This document shows, one piece after another, positions 26,138 through 36,311 of a stretch of 64,000 nucleotides of DNA (the first letter of the stretch is position 1; each line of letters opens with the position of its first letter). The position numbers were made by a program, and so were the translations under genes. Source of the DNA: Succiniclasticum ruminis DSM 9236. Its GTDB lineage: Bacteria > Bacillota > Negativicutes > Acidaminococcales > Acidaminococcaceae. The stretch lies in NCBI RefSeq assembly GCF_900112895.1, contig NZ_FONL01000002.1, forward strand, positions 62,001 to 126,000, written 5' to 3'. The notes beneath the pieces were generated by a model. That model had not been told where the DNA came from. It saw nothing but the letters and a program-made list of their open reading frames with translations, and ran no database searches.

Positions 26138-29086
26138 ATGGGGAAGAAACGTATTTTTGAGATTGCAAAAGAATATGGGGTAAAAAGCCCTGAAGTCATA
26201 GAATTGCTGGCAAAGCACAATATCAGCAAAACAAATTTCAGCAGTGTGGATGACAGTGAAGCCGCTATTATTCATGCGGCATTTGCAAAAAAACAGTCTG
26301 CACCGGCCAAACCGCAAAAACCGGAGCCGCAAACGGCAGGGAATGTGGAAAAGTCAAAACTGGCTGCACCTCCGGTTCCGCCGAAAGCAAGAGCGGAAAA
26401 GGCAGAGCGTCCTTCCATGATTGTAAAGCCGGTCATCATGACCGTCGAGACAAATGCGGAGGGCAAAAGCACGATAACCCACAATGCCCTGCAGAAAGAC
26501 AAAACCGCCAAACCGTTGCCAACGGAAAACAAACCGGATAACCGGAACATGACTGTAGCTCCGGTTCAGACACCTAACAACGATGGAAAAAATAAATATC
26601 GCAATGTGCCGAACAATAAGAATATTGCGCGTAAAGATGTTCCTGCTTCCGAAACAAAACAACCCGACAGGACCGCAGGCAATCTGCCGCAGCCGAACGC
26701 AAACCGCAATGTGAATCAGAACAGAAACATGCCGAACCGGCCGGCAAACGCTCAGGGAATCAATAACCGTCCGGACCAAAACCTGAACTACAACCGCCAG
26801 GGTGGAGGGTTTAACCGGGACCGTCAGGGACAGCAGGGCCAGGGTCAGGGTTTTAACCGCCAGGGTGGAGGGTTTAACCGGGACCGTCAGGGACAGCAGG
26901 GCCAGGGCCAGGGCTTCAACCGTCAGGGCGGAGGCTTCAACAGAGGCGACCGTCAGGGACAACAAGGACAGGGCCAGGGCTTTAACCGTCAGGGCGGAGG
27001 CTTCAACCGGGACCGTCAGGGACAGCAGGGCCAAGGCTTCAACCGTCAGGGCGGAGGCTTTAATAAAGATAAAGACGCAAATCAGGGTAATAAATTTGGA
27101 GGAAACCGCCCGGGCAACCGCAACAATAACACGGCTAAAAAACCTGCCGGTGCTTTTGAAGAGATTCCACGTGGTAAGGAAAGCCGGGAAAAATATAATA
27201 AAAAGCACGAAAAACAGCTGAAAGGTTCCTATGCTTCCCGTGACAGCCGTCCTATGCGCAGCGCAGACCATATGCGTCCCACAAAGCATCTGAAATCCAA
27301 ATCCGGTGTTCCGGTGCGCAATGATCAGCCGGCTGCAGTAATACGTCCCACTATGGTACAGATTGCTGAATCCATCAATGTTCAGGAATTTGCCAAACTG
27401 ATCAAACGGGAAGTAGCGGAAGTAATCAAGTGTCTCTTCCTGTTAGGAGAAATGGTAACTATCAACCAGGATATCGATTTCGACACCGCAACGCTGGTCG
27501 GTAACGAATTCGGGGTCGATGTGCAGCCGCTGCCTCCGGAAGAAGATCCAACCGAGATTCCGGAGATTGAAGATAATCCGGAGGAGCAGATTGTACGTCC
27601 GCCGGTTGTTACGGTTATGGGCCATGTCGATCATGGCAAAACCTCCCTGTTGGACGCCATCCGCAAGACTCATGTAACGGCCCGTGAAGCAGGTGGCATC
27701 ACCCAGCATATCGGCGCTTATACCGTAAATGCAGGTGGTAAGAAGATCACATTTCTGGATACGCCGGGCCATGAGGCGTTTACAGCCATGCGTGCCAGAG
27801 GCGCACAGTGTACAGACATTTCCGTTCTGGTCGTAGCGGCAGACGACGGCGTTATGCCCCAGACAGTTGAAGCGATTAACCATTCGAAAGCTGCCGGCGT
27901 GCCTATTATCGTAGCTATCAATAAAATGGATAAACCGGCTGCAAATCCGGAACATGTCAAGAAACAGCTTTCCGAGATGGAACTGATTCCGGAAGATTGG
28001 GGCGGGGATACCATTATGGTTCCCGTATCGGCTCGTTCCCATCAGGGTATTGACGATTTGCTGGAAATGATCCTCCTGGTAGCGGAAGTCAAAGAACTGA
28101 AAGCCAATCCGAAACTGCCAGCCCACGGTACTATCGTTGAGGCAAAACTGGATAAAGGCCGCGGACCGGTTGCTACTGTACTGGTACAGCGGGGCACTCT
28201 GACCATCGGCGACTATATTATCGCAGGAACAGCCCACGGCCGGGTGCGCGCCCTGATCAACGACCGGGGTGAAAAAGTACGCAAAGCCGGTCCTTCTACA
28301 CCGGTAGAAGTATTAGGTCTGAATGAAGTTCCTCAGGCCGGCGACATTCTGGATGCGGCAGATGAAAAGATTGCCCGCAGCGTAGCGGAGAAACGTATCG
28401 CCAAAGCAAAAGCAGAGCAACAGAAAGCCGCCAAGGTATCCCTGGATGATATCTTCAGCCGCATCAAAGAAGGCGAACTGAAGGAACTGAATATTGTTGT
28501 CAAGGCGGATGTACAGGGTTCTGTGGAAGCTTTGTGCGCGTCCCTTGTCAAGATTCAGAATGAAGAGGTTAAAGTATCTGTTGTGCATTCCGGCGTAGGC
28601 GCTATCAATGAATCGGACGTCATGCTGGCTTCTGCGGCAAACGCCCTTATCATCGGCTTCAATGTGCGCCCGGATGCGAATGCCCGCAAGATTGCGGAAA
28701 GCGAAAAGGTGGATATCCGTCCGTACCGTGTCATCTATGATGCCATCAATGACGTGGAAGCTGCCATCAAGGGCATGCTGGCTCCCAAATTCGAAGAAGA
28801 CGTAATCGGTCGCGTGGAGGTTCGCCAGGTCATCACCATTTCCAAGATGCTCATTGCCGGCTGCTATGTTATCGAAGGCAAAGTTACAAACAATGCCAAG
28901 ATCCGTGTGGTCCGGGACGGTATTGTCATTGCCGAGGACGAGATGGAATCCCTGCGCCGTTTCAAAGACGACGTGAAAGAAGTTGCCGCCGGATACGAAT
29001 GCGGTATCACGCTGGCCAAATTCCATGACATCAAAGAGAATGACCAGTTTGAAGTTTATATTATGAAAGAAGTTGCTCCCGAATAA
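26138..29086 (+). CDS. infB: Translation initiation factor IF-2
   Basis: 982 aa, longer than most Bacillota IF-2 because of its N-terminal region. IF-2 is the GTPase that places fMet-tRNA on the 30S subunit. The IF2-N domain at 1-50 ([20 protein letters not shown]) is followed by a disordered basic region with tandem repeats (about 219-310), then a second IF2-N-like unit (about 415). The GTPase has [17 protein letters not shown] (G1, about 493), [22 protein letters not shown] and NKMDKP. Domain IV at the C-terminus has [20 protein letters not shown]. All catalytic motifs are intact. Confidence 0.97.
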   Translation: MGKKRIFEIAKEYGVKSPEVIELLAKHNISKTNFSSVDDSEAAIIHAAFAKKQSAPAKPQKPEPQTAGNVEKSKLAAPPVPPKARAEKAERPSMIVKPVIMTVETNAEGKSTITHNALQKDKTAKPLPTENKPDNRNMTVAPVQTPNNDGKNKYRNVPNNKNIARKDVPASETKQPDRTAGNLPQPNANRNVNQNRNMPNRPANAQGINNRPDQNLNYNRQGGGFNRDRQGQQGQGQGFNRQGGGFNRDRQGQQGQGQGFNRQGGGFNRGDRQGQQGQGQGFNRQGGGFNRDRQGQQGQGFNRQGGGFNKDKDANQGNKFGGNRPGNRNNNTAKKPAGAFEEIPRGKESREKYNKKHEKQLKGSYASRDSRPMRSADHMRPTKHLKSKSGVPVRNDQPAAVIRPTMVQIAESINVQEFAKLIKREVAEVIKCLFLLGEMVTINQDIDFDTATLVGNEFGVDVQPLPPEEDPTEIPEIEDNPEEQIVRPPVVTVMGHVDHGKTSLLDAIRKTHVTAREAGGITQHIGAYTVNAGGKKITFLDTPGHEAFTAMRARGAQCTDISVLVVAADDGVMPQTVEAINHSKAAGVPIIVAINKMDKPAANPEHVKKQLSEMELIPEDWGGDTIMVPVSARSHQGIDDLLEMILLVAEVKELKANPKLPAHGTIVEAKLDKGRGPVATVLVQRGTLTIGDYIIAGTAHGRVRALINDRGEKVRKAGPSTPVEVLGLNEVPQAGDILDAADEKIARSVAEKRIAKAKAEQQKAAKVSLDDIFSRIKEGELKELNIVVKADVQGSVEALCASLVKIQNEEVKVSVVHSGVGAINESDVMLASAANALIIGFNVRPDANARKIAESEKVDIRPYRVIYDAINDVEAAIKGMLAPKFEEDVIGRVEVRQVITISKMLIAGCYVIEGKVTNNAKIRVVRDGIVIAEDEMESLRRFKDDVKEVAAGYECGITLAKFHDIKENDQFEVYIMKEVAPE
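26792..27065 (+). repeat. In-frame tandem repeats in infB
   Basis: Four to five units of 57-66 bases code for variants of [18 protein letters not shown]. The first two units are nearly identical at the DNA level and later ones differ mainly at synonymous sites, so the array probably grew by recent duplication under protein-level selection. Unit number may vary between strains. Confidence 0.9.
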
Positions 29087-29106
29087 GGATATTGTAAAGG
29101 TGAATT

Positions 29107-29469
29107 ATGGCCAGATTACGAGTTGAAAAAGTTCAGGAAGCTATCCAGCATGAGATTTCCAACATGCTTCTGCTGGATATCAAAGATCCCCGTATCAAAC
29201 TGGTAACGGTTACGGGCGTGAACCTGACAGATGATATGAGCCAGGCGAAAGTTTTCGTAAGCCTGTACGGTTCTGCAGAAGAACAGGAGCAGGCGTGGAA
29301 AGCATTGAACAAAGCAAAAGGCTTCATGAGAACAGAAATCGCAAAACGCATCCGTCTGCGTTTTGCTCCGGAGCTGATATTGGAGAAAGATACTTCCTGG
29401 GAATACGGCGAGCATATCGACAGTCTGCTGCGCCAGATCAAAGAAAATGAAGGAACAAAAAATGAGTAA
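29107..29469 (+). CDS. rbfA: 30S ribosome-binding factor A
   Basis: 120 aa. RbfA binds the 30S neck and helps 16S rRNA 5' end maturation. It has the single KH-like fold with RVEKVQEAIQHEISNMLL, KDPRIKLVTVTGVNLTDDMS, the KVFVSLYG strand, and LRFAPELILEKDTSWEYGEH. It follows infB at 20 bases and overlaps the nrnA start. Confidence 0.96.
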   Translation: MARLRVEKVQEAIQHEISNMLLLDIKDPRIKLVTVTGVNLTDDMSQAKVFVSLYGSAEEQEQAWKALNKAKGFMRTEIAKRIRLRFAPELILEKDTSWEYGEHIDSLLRQIKENEGTKNE

Positions 29470-30415
29470 GAACTGTTCATTAGCGGAAACCGGTGAACTG
29501 TTGAAAGCGGCAAAAAAACTGGTGATCGTCAGCCATGTCAGTCCTGACGGCGATACTCTCGGCTCGTCCCTTGCCCTTATGCATGCGTTGTGTATGCTGG
29601 GTAAAGAAGTCATTATGAACGTTGACGACGACATTTCCACTGTCTATTCGTTTCTTCCCGGAATTGCTGAATACCGTCGCTTTGCGCCAGAAGAATCTGT
29701 AGATGCGGATCTTCTGGTAATTGTCGACGCCAGTTCGGCAGACAGGGCAGGCAATGCTCTGGACGTTGTCAAATCTCCTGCCGTTCTCAATATTGACCAC
29801 CATAAAACAAATACACGGTTTGCGGATTATCTGTATTTGGACTCCGATGCCGCAGCAACAGCTGAAATTATATATAGCCTGCTGCTGGAGATGGGAATCA
29901 AACTTACCAGGGACATCGCGACCTGTATTTACGAAGGGATATATACCGATACCGGTTCATTCAAATACTCTAACACGACCTCAAGGACTTTGAAAACAGC
30001 AGCTGCCTTACTGAACTACGGGGTCAATCCCAGCCTGATTTCGGATAACATGGAATTAAAATCCCGTTCACAGGTGGAAATGTTGCGTAAAGTACTGGAA
30101 ACACTGACATTTTTAAAAGACGGAAAGATTGCTTATATTGAAATCCCTCTGGAATTATATGATCATAATGTCGAAACTGACACTTTTATCTCGTACCCCC
30201 GATATGTGGAAGGGGTGGAAATCGCCTTGCTTTTTAAGCAGGTTGAAGCGAACCTTACCCGTGTAAGCTTCCGTTCTAAAGAAATTGATGTGGCAAAGGT
30301 TGCGTTATCCTTTGGCGGCGGCGGTCATAAGAAAGCTTCCGGCTGCAGCATTTACGCTCCGCTGAAAGAAGCTGAAAAAGTGATTCTGGAAGCAGTCGGG
30401 GAATTGTTTATATGA
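29462..30415 (+). CDS. nrnA: DHH/DHHA1 bifunctional oligoribonuclease/PAP phosphatase
   Basis: 317 aa from ATG at 29462 (AAGGAAC seven bases upstream; an in-frame ATG at 29447 is less likely). NrnA degrades nanoRNAs and hydrolyses 3'-phosphoadenosine 5'-phosphate. DHH motifs are VSHVSPDGDTLGSSLAL, LLVIVDASSADR and LNIDHHKTNTRFAD. The DHHA1 end has LSFGGGGHKKASGCSIYAP, the GGGGH substrate motif. It is embedded between rbfA and truB, the usual place in Bacillota. The exact substrate preference is by family. Confidence 0.93.
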   Translation: MSKNCSLAETGELLKAAKKLVIVSHVSPDGDTLGSSLALMHALCMLGKEVIMNVDDDISTVYSFLPGIAEYRRFAPEESVDADLLVIVDASSADRAGNALDVVKSPAVLNIDHHKTNTRFADYLYLDSDAAATAEIIYSLLLEMGIKLTRDIATCIYEGIYTDTGSFKYSNTTSRTLKTAAALLNYGVNPSLISDNMELKSRSQVEMLRKVLETLTFLKDGKIAYIEIPLELYDHNVETDTFISYPRYVEGVEIALLFKQVEANLTRVSFRSKEIDVAKVALSFGGGGHKKASGCSIYAPLKEAEKVILEAVGELFI

Positions 30416-31293
30416 CGGACGGTATTGTAAACGTACTCAAGCCTCCCGGCATGACCTCTCATGATGTAGTCAGCCGGATCCGCCGGATTTACGGGATAAG
30501 GAAGGCCGGTCATTCCGGAACGCTGGATCCGGATGCTGCCGGTGTGTTACCTGTTTTTATCGGTAATGCGACCCGTTTGCTGGAATATGCGGCAACAGCA
30601 ACGAAGCGTTACCGTGCGGAAGGGATGTTTGGCATTCGCACGGATACCGGTGACGACAGCGGAAACATATTGGAAACAAAACCCGTTCCGGCTATTTCTG
30701 CAACGGAATTCGAAAACGTTTTACAACAGTTCCGTGGGAAGATTTTACAGGTTCCTCCCATGTATTCCGCATTGAAGGTCAACGGGAAAAAACTGTATGA
30801 GTACGCTAGAGAAGGCATTATAATAGAACGCCCCGCCAGGCCCGTAGAAATTTTCCGCCTGGATTGCGTAAAGCTGTATCCACCGTATTTCAGTCTGGAT
30901 ATCGAATGTTCCAAGGGAACGTATGTCCGCACCTTGCTGGAAGATATAGCTGCTGCTCTGGGAACCTGTGCCTGTATGACCTTTTTACTCCGGACGAGAG
31001 CCGGAGATTTTTCTATTAAGGACTCCCATACATTAGATGAGATAGCGGAAAATCCGGACAGGATACTGCTGCCTTTGGAAACCGCCGTCCGCAAAACCGG
31101 GAAATTATGTGTTAATGAACTGCAGGCCTTCCGTATCACCAACGGAGTCCGGACAACGGTAAAAGGTACAGCCGCCGGAACATACTCTCTTTATTTGGCT
31201 GATGCATTTCTGGGAATGGTGAATGTAGAGGACGAAATAGTGAAACCGGAAAAAATACTTGTCCAGGTTAAACAACCGCCGGAGCCAGTTTGA
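30412..31293 (+). CDS. truB: tRNA pseudouridine(55) synthase
   Basis: 293 aa, ATGA overlap with nrnA. TruB makes pseudouridine 55 in the T-loop of tRNAs. The catalytic Asp lies in KAGHSGTLDPDAAGVLPV, preceded by KPPGMTSHDVVSRIRRI. Further family segments are KRYRAEGMFGIRTDTGDDSG, QVPPMYSALKVNGKKLYEYAR and CSKGTYVRTLLEDIA. The C-terminal domain (about 235-293) is a short PUA-like unit. Confidence 0.97.
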   Translation: MTDGIVNVLKPPGMTSHDVVSRIRRIYGIRKAGHSGTLDPDAAGVLPVFIGNATRLLEYAATATKRYRAEGMFGIRTDTGDDSGNILETKPVPAISATEFENVLQQFRGKILQVPPMYSALKVNGKKLYEYAREGIIIERPARPVEIFRLDCVKLYPPYFSLDIECSKGTYVRTLLEDIAAALGTCACMTFLLRTRAGDFSIKDSHTLDEIAENPDRILLPLETAVRKTGKLCVNELQAFRITNGVRTTVKGTAAGTYSLYLADAFLGMVNVEDEIVKPEKILVQVKQPPEPV

Positions 31294-31377
31294 AAAGACA
31301 TATCATTGCTGTTTCGGGAAACACAGGATTGAAAGAGCCGGGCAGTCGTATGATGTCTGTTGAAACATTTGACAATT

Positions 31378-32334
31378 ATGGAAATCGTTAAGCGTTTGTA
31401 TTTGGAAAAAACAGAAAAGGAATCCTTTCAAAAAACGCCCTGCGTGATTGCCATGGGGACCTTTGACGGTCTTCATAAAGGGCACCGCGACGTGATTGAC
31501 GCCGCTGCGGCCTATGCCCGTAAAAACCGGCTGCGGTTGGCTGTTTTCACGTTCAGTAATCATCCTTATGCCGCCATCCGGCCTTCGGCGATTCCACAGG
31601 CGTTGATTTCCCCTGAAGAAAAGGTAAGGCTTTTGAAACGCTGGGGGGTAGATTTGCTGATCGATGTTCCCTTTAACAGGCAGTTGTCACTTTTATCTCC
31701 GGAAGAGTTTTTGCAAAAACTGAAACAGTTCAATTTTTCCTGCCTTGTATGCGGAACGAATTTTACCTACGGTTTCAGGGGCACAGGGAATACGGAAATA
31801 TTGAAGGAAAGCGGCAAAGAAGATGGCTTTGATGTGATTGTAAGGCCGCTTCTCAAATATAAGAACCGGATTATCAGCAGCACACGGATACGCCGGGCCA
31901 TTTCTGAAGGCAACCTTCGTGACGCGGAAAACATGCTGGGCCGTTTCTGCAGCGTCCAGGGAATTGTACACAAAGGTTTTCAACGGGGAAGGACGCTGGG
32001 CTTTCCTACCGCAAACCTGTATGTGAACCGGAACGGTTCCGCGTTGCCTCCTGCCGGTGTTTACGCTTTGCAGGTGCGTGACGGTGAAAGGATTTTTAAC
32101 GGGGTAGGGAATCTGGGCATGAATCCCACTTTTGACGACGTGGTCCGCGAAGTGCTTGAGGTTCACTTGTTTGGCTGCAATGAGGATCTCTACGGTCATG
32201 TTCTTGAAACGGCGTTTTGCAGGTTCATCCGTAATGAGCGCAGGTTTTCTTCATTAGATGAACTAAAAGCACAGCTGGAAAAAGACAAAGCGGACGCCCT
32301 TGCCTGGTTTTCCGCCCAGAACCATGAACAGTAA
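31378..32334 (+). CDS. ribF: Riboflavin kinase / FAD synthetase
   Basis: 318 aa from the ATG at 31378; an upstream TTG at 31360 is possible, and no clear ribosome site precedes either. RibF phosphorylates riboflavin to FMN and adenylates FMN to FAD. The N-terminal nucleotidyltransferase has VIAMGTFDGLHKGHRDVI and FNFSCLVCGTNFTYGFRGTG, with SSTRIRRAISEGNL. The flavokinase domain has GRTLGFPTANLYV and NGVGNLGMNPTFDD, and the late catalytic region LEVHLFGCNEDLYG. The 84-base gap after truB contains no obvious terminator. Confidence 0.95.
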   Translation: MEIVKRLYLEKTEKESFQKTPCVIAMGTFDGLHKGHRDVIDAAAAYARKNRLRLAVFTFSNHPYAAIRPSAIPQALISPEEKVRLLKRWGVDLLIDVPFNRQLSLLSPEEFLQKLKQFNFSCLVCGTNFTYGFRGTGNTEILKESGKEDGFDVIVRPLLKYKNRIISSTRIRRAISEGNLRDAENMLGRFCSVQGIVHKGFQRGRTLGFPTANLYVNRNGSALPPAGVYALQVRDGERIFNGVGNLGMNPTFDDVVREVLEVHLFGCNEDLYGHVLETAFCRFIRNERRFSSLDELKAQLEKDKADALAWFSAQNHEQ

Positions 32335-32354
32335 ATTATTTTTCAAAAAAAGAT

Positions 32355-32470
32355 TTGCATTATATTTATTTCTGTGCTAGAATATCTCAGTATCCTAACC
32401 GGAACTACGTAGAGCGCTTCTCCAACGCCTTCCTGGTCCCGGCCGGACAATTAAAATTTATGGAGGTTTG
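32355..32470 (+). promoter_or_regulatory. rpsO promoter and structured leader
   Basis: TTGCAT (32355-32360), 17 bases, TAGAAT (32378-32383). The leader contains CTACGTAG and a small GTCC/GGAC hairpin just before the ATGGAGG ribosome site. S15 commonly represses its own mRNA by binding such leaders; the specific site here is inference. Confidence 0.65.
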
Positions 32471-32475
32471 TTATC

Positions 32476-32742
32476 ATGTTAACAACAGAAGAAAAACAGG
32501 CGATTATCAAAGAACATGCCCGTCATGAAGGCGACACCGGATCTCCGGAAGTACAGATTGCGGTTCTTACCACCCGCATTGCTGCTCTGACCGAGCACCT
32601 GAAATCCAACAAAAAAGATCATCATTCCCGTCGCGGTCTGCTGAAAATGGTTGGTCAGCGTCGTGGCCTGCTGAACTATCTGCAGAAGAAAGACATTGAA
32701 CGGTACCGTGCAATTATTGCCAAACTGAATATCCGTAAGTAA
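32476..32742 (+). CDS. rpsO: 30S ribosomal protein S15
   Basis: 88 aa, ribosome site TGGAGG. The whole protein matches the family: [37 protein letters not shown], the [20 protein letters not shown] core that binds 16S helix 22, and [12 protein letters not shown]. It binds the central domain of 16S rRNA early in assembly. It has its own promoter and terminator. Confidence 0.98.
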   Translation: MLTTEEKQAIIKEHARHEGDTGSPEVQIAVLTTRIAALTEHLKSNKKDHHSRRGLLKMVGQRRGLLNYLQKKDIERYRAIIAKLNIRK

Positions 32743-32757
32743 TCTTTGTAAACAAAA

Positions 32758-32787
32758 GGCCCGCTTGAAAAAAGCGGGTCTTTTTTT
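32758..32787 (+). terminator. rpsO terminator
   Basis: GGCCCGCTT (32758-32766), loop of five A/G, AAGCGGGTC (32772-32780), then seven T. Confidence 0.92.
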
Positions 32788-32806
32788 GCTTTTTTACAAT
32801 GTACAT

Positions 32807-32835
32807 TTGTGTTTTTTTTGAAATTTATGTATAAT
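32807..32835 (+). promoter_or_regulatory. Promoter of the PDZ/radical SAM gene
   Basis: TTGTGT (32807-32812), 17 bases, TATAAT (32830-32835), 25 bases before the start codon. Confidence 0.65.
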
Positions 32836-32859
32836 ATAACAAGACATTTCGGAGGACGT

Positions 32860-34260
32860 ATGGAAACTAACTGGGAAGGCAAAATCTGTTCGGTCAGGAA
32901 GCATAGTGCTGCGGATAATGCCGGCATCAGGGCAGGAGAATCCCTTTGTGCCGTCAATGGTATGCCTATGCGTGACATACTGGATGTCAGCTTTGCTGCC
33001 GCTGATTTTGAACCGTTGCTGTCTGTGAAGGGAACAGACGGATCCGTACGTGAAGTAAGGGTATCGAAAGCAATTGACGAAGAACTTGGACTTTCCTTTG
33101 AAAGCGCAGTGTTTGACAAGGTACGTATCTGTCATAATCACTGTGTGTTCTGCTTTGTTGACCGCATGATCCCCGGTCTCCGAAAGGGTCTGTATATCAG
33201 GGACGACGATTACCGGTTATCTTTTTTATACGGCAATTTCGTCACGCTGACCAATTTAACAGAAGATGATTTTGACCGCATCATCCGGAATCATATGTCC
33301 CCCCTGTATGTGTCCGTCCACGCAACAGACCCGCAGGTACGTCAGGCAATGATGAAGAACTGGCATTCCGGGGAGATCATGGAAAAACTGCAGCGTCTGT
33401 TTGCCGCAGGCATCCATATCCATGCGCAGATTGTCTGCTGCCCCGGTTGGAACGACGGCACAGTTTTGGAAAAATCTTACCGTGACCTGGTGGCTTTATC
33501 GGATTACGTAGAAGACATGGCCATAGTCCCGGTAGGTATTACAAAAAATAAAAAAGGATTGCCCGACTTAAATTTGTTTACCAGAGAAAGCGCTGCTGCT
33601 GTAGTCGAAACAGTAACCCGCTGGCAGGAAGACTGCCGCCGGCGTCTGGGGCGTTCTTTCGTTTATCTGGGCGACGAGTTTTATATACTGGCAAATCAGA
33701 AGATGCCTCCCGTTGACTGGTACGACGGATTTCCCCAATTGGAGAACGGTATCGGGCTGACACAGAACTTTCTGTCCGAATGGGAAAAGGCTGTCCGGCG
33801 TCACAGGGATGATTTGCACCCGGCGCATAAAGATTACGTCATTCCCGTCGGTGTTTCCGCTGCGACTTTACTCCAGCAGGTGATACAGGAATTTAATTTC
33901 CGTTATCACACAAACAACCGCATTATCCCGGTTGTCAATGATTTCTTCGGGCATACCGTTAATGTAACAGGTTTATTGACAGGTACAGATATTCTGGCCC
34001 AGCTTCCGAAAGAAGCTCCTGTGATTCTGCCTGCAGTAGTGTTGAATCAGGACAATCTGTTTCTGGACGATATGCCGTTAGATGAATTTATACGCCGAAG
34101 GGGCAGGGACGTCAGAATCGCCAAAGGCGCAGCTGAATTATATAACCTGCTGTTGGAACAGCCGCTGTCGCATAAAGACATCACTGCCAGGAATTCAGTT
34201 CCGGAACGGAAAACAATCTCTGCCAAAAATAATACAGAATATGTGAAACAGTTTTCATAA
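32860..34260 (+). CDS. PDZ / radical SAM / DUF512 protein
   Basis: 466 aa from the ATG at 32860, which follows GGAGGA; an upstream ATG lacks a site. The N-terminus is PDZ-like (about 5-70, AADNAGIRAGESLCAVNGMP). A compact CxxxCxxC cluster follows in VRICHNHCVFCFVDRMI (about 87-103), the radical SAM iron-sulphur site. The next segment is RDDDYRLSFLYGNFVTLTNL, and the C-terminal DUF512 domain has GVSAATLLQQV and VNDFFGHTVNVTGLLTGTDI. This architecture is widespread in clostridia and Negativicutes, often near der and plsY as here, but the reaction is unknown. Its place before cobO may be accidental. Confidence 0.88.
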   Translation: METNWEGKICSVRKHSAADNAGIRAGESLCAVNGMPMRDILDVSFAAADFEPLLSVKGTDGSVREVRVSKAIDEELGLSFESAVFDKVRICHNHCVFCFVDRMIPGLRKGLYIRDDDYRLSFLYGNFVTLTNLTEDDFDRIIRNHMSPLYVSVHATDPQVRQAMMKNWHSGEIMEKLQRLFAAGIHIHAQIVCCPGWNDGTVLEKSYRDLVALSDYVEDMAIVPVGITKNKKGLPDLNLFTRESAAAVVETVTRWQEDCRRRLGRSFVYLGDEFYILANQKMPPVDWYDGFPQLENGIGLTQNFLSEWEKAVRRHRDDLHPAHKDYVIPVGVSAATLLQQVIQEFNFRYHTNNRIIPVVNDFFGHTVNVTGLLTGTDILAQLPKEAPVILPAVVLNQDNLFLDDMPLDEFIRRRGRDVRIAKGAAELYNLLLEQPLSHKDITARNSVPERKTISAKNNTEYVKQFS

Positions 34261-34276
34261 GCGAGGCGTATTGGAT

Positions 34277-34804
34277 ATGAAAAATTTCGGCATGCTGCAT
34301 GTCTATACCGGAACCGGCAAAGGCAAAACTTCTGCCGCCCTTGGACTTGCGCTACGGGCCATTGGCCATGGAGCCAGAGTCATCATGATCTGTTTCATGA
34401 AAGGCGACGCTACCTACGGGGAAGCCCGGGCTTTTCATTTCCTTCCCAACTTTACCCTGAAACAGATGGGGCGGGACAGTTTTGTAAACTTTCGCAACCC
34501 GGATCCCATTGACGTAAAAATGGCACAGGATGCCTGGGAAGAAGGAAAACGCGTTTTATTAAATCATGAAACGGATGTTTTGATCCTGGACGAAATCAAT
34601 TTAGCCATGGCTAAGAATCTGATTGATACGAAGAAAGTTGTCTCGTTCCTGCATAATTACCGCAAAAATACAGAAGTTGTCTGCACCGGAAGGGAAGCAC
34701 CGGCGGAACTGATTGACGAAGCGGATCTGGTAACAGATATGCAGGAAGTAAAACATTATTTTACGCTAAAAAATATTACCATACGGGACGGTATAGACCA
34801 TTAA
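34277..34804 (+). CDS. cobO: Cob(I)yrinic acid a,c-diamide adenosyltransferase
   Basis: 175 aa from ATG at 34277; a TTG at 34271 closer to GAGGCG is an alternative. CobO/BtuR transfers the adenosyl group of ATP to cob(I)alamin precursors. The P-loop near the start, VYTGTGKGKTSAALGLALRA, is the family form, followed by VIMICFMKGD, DVLILDEINLAM and VVCTGREAPAELIDEADLVT. No other cobamide genes are in the window, so it may serve salvage. It is the CobO type, not PduO. Confidence 0.93.
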   Translation: MKNFGMLHVYTGTGKGKTSAALGLALRAIGHGARVIMICFMKGDATYGEARAFHFLPNFTLKQMGRDSFVNFRNPDPIDVKMAQDAWEEGKRVLLNHETDVLILDEINLAMAKNLIDTKKVVSFLHNYRKNTEVVCTGREAPAELIDEADLVTDMQEVKHYFTLKNITIRDGIDH

Positions 34805-34911
34805 CCCGGTTATGAAGTTATAATTGTTTTTTATTGAAAATATCATTAGTTATATATTTGTGATAGATGTTTTTATAAACCTTTACAAGAAAGTATGAGG
34901 ATCTTTGCACT

Positions 34912-36243
34912 ATGTCAAAACCTATTGTCGCCATTGTTGGAAGACCGAATGTGGGCAAGTCCACCCTGTTCAACGTATTGGCCAATGAACGAATTTCCAT
35001 TGTAGAAGATATCCCCGGCGTGACCCGCGACCGTTTGTACGCAACCTCTGAGTGGCTTGACAGGGAGTTCGTTATTATCGATACCGGCGGTATCGAAATA
35101 GCCAACACTGACAAAATTGCCGTTTCCATACGGGAACAGGCACAAATCGCCATTCGTGAGGCTGATGTTATTTTGTTTGTCTGTGACGCCCGCACCGGTA
35201 TTACAGACGAAGACGCAGAAGTTGCGAAATTATTGCGTAAATCCAAAAAGCCAATCATCCTCGCTGTAAATAAAGCGGATTCCTTTAAACAGGAAATGGA
35301 AATCTTTGAATTCTATAATCTTGGATTAGGCGAACCGATTCCTATTTCCGCGACAAACCATCTGGGGCTTGGCGATATGCTGGATTCCGTCATGGATAAA
35401 GTTCAGCAGACTGTGCCTCAGTTAAATGATGAAGACGAGGATGAAATCAAGGTCGCCCTGATCGGCAGGCCTAACGTAGGAAAATCTTCCATCTTTAACG
35501 CGCTGGTGGGGGAAGAACGCTCCATTGTCAGCGACCAGGCGGGTACTACCCGTGACGCAATTGATACCCCGGTAGTAAAAGACGGGCAGCGTTACCTGTT
35601 TATTGATACGGCCGGTATGCGCCGCAAAGGCAAAATTGAAGAACTGATTGAAAAGTACAGTATCGTCCGTTCCCTTCGTGCCGTTGACCGTTCCGATGTT
35701 GTTCTGATGGTCATCGACGCAGTGGACGGTGTCACCGAGCAGGATAAAAAAATTGTCGGCTACGCCCATGAAGCGGGCAAAGGTATCATCCTTGTTGTAA
35801 ACAAATGGGATCTGTATAAAAAAGATACCGGTTCCACTCTGCGCTACACGGAAGAATTACGGAAAGAACTTGTCTTTCTCCAGTACGCTCCGGTTGTTTA
35901 TGTTTCGGCAGTCACCATGCAGCGCATCCACCGGCTGCCGGAAGTCATCAAATATGTGGCCGAGCAGAACGCAATGCGCATCTCCACGTCTGTCATCAAC
36001 CAGATTATCGAAGACGCCTGCGCCATCAATCCGCCGCCCACAGACAAAGGACGCCAGTTAAAGATTTATTTTGTAACACAGGTTAAAATCAAGCCGCCGA
36101 CCTTTGTACTGTTCGTCAACAATCCTGAAATCATGCACTTCTCCTATCAGCGTTATCTGGAAAACAAACTACGGGAAGCTTTTGGTTTTGAAGGTACGCC
36201 TATCCAGATGATTATCCGTGCAAAAAATGAAGAAGATCTGTAA
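34912..36243 (+). CDS. der: Ribosome-associated GTPase Der (EngA)
   Basis: 443 aa. Der has two consecutive GTPase domains and a KH-like tail, and acts in 50S assembly. First G domain: VGRPNVGKSTLFN, DTGG, NKAD. Second: IGRPNVGKSSIFN (about 180-192), DTAGMRRKGKIEE, VNKWD. The KH-like end includes RQLKIYFVTQVKIKPPTFVL. About 100 AT-rich bases precede it and may hold its promoter. It is followed by plsY, a common pairing. Confidence 0.98.
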   Translation: MSKPIVAIVGRPNVGKSTLFNVLANERISIVEDIPGVTRDRLYATSEWLDREFVIIDTGGIEIANTDKIAVSIREQAQIAIREADVILFVCDARTGITDEDAEVAKLLRKSKKPIILAVNKADSFKQEMEIFEFYNLGLGEPIPISATNHLGLGDMLDSVMDKVQQTVPQLNDEDEDEIKVALIGRPNVGKSSIFNALVGEERSIVSDQAGTTRDAIDTPVVKDGQRYLFIDTAGMRRKGKIEELIEKYSIVRSLRAVDRSDVVLMVIDAVDGVTEQDKKIVGYAHEAGKGIILVVNKWDLYKKDTGSTLRYTEELRKELVFLQYAPVVYVSAVTMQRIHRLPEVIKYVAEQNAMRISTSVINQIIEDACAINPPPTDKGRQLKIYFVTQVKIKPPTFVLFVNNPEIMHFSYQRYLENKLREAFGFEGTPIQMIIRAKNEEDL

Positions 36244-36311
36244 CCTTTTAAGAGTAACAGCATGTCAGAGATTTTTTATCCCGGAAAAATAGATTAAAGG
36301 AGTTCCTGCGC

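Noticed and set aside
26354-27289. 311-codon - strand and 139-codon + strand open frames over infB repeats
   Set aside because: They are by-products of the repetitive, GC-biased infB linker; the IF-2 frame is intact and conserved.
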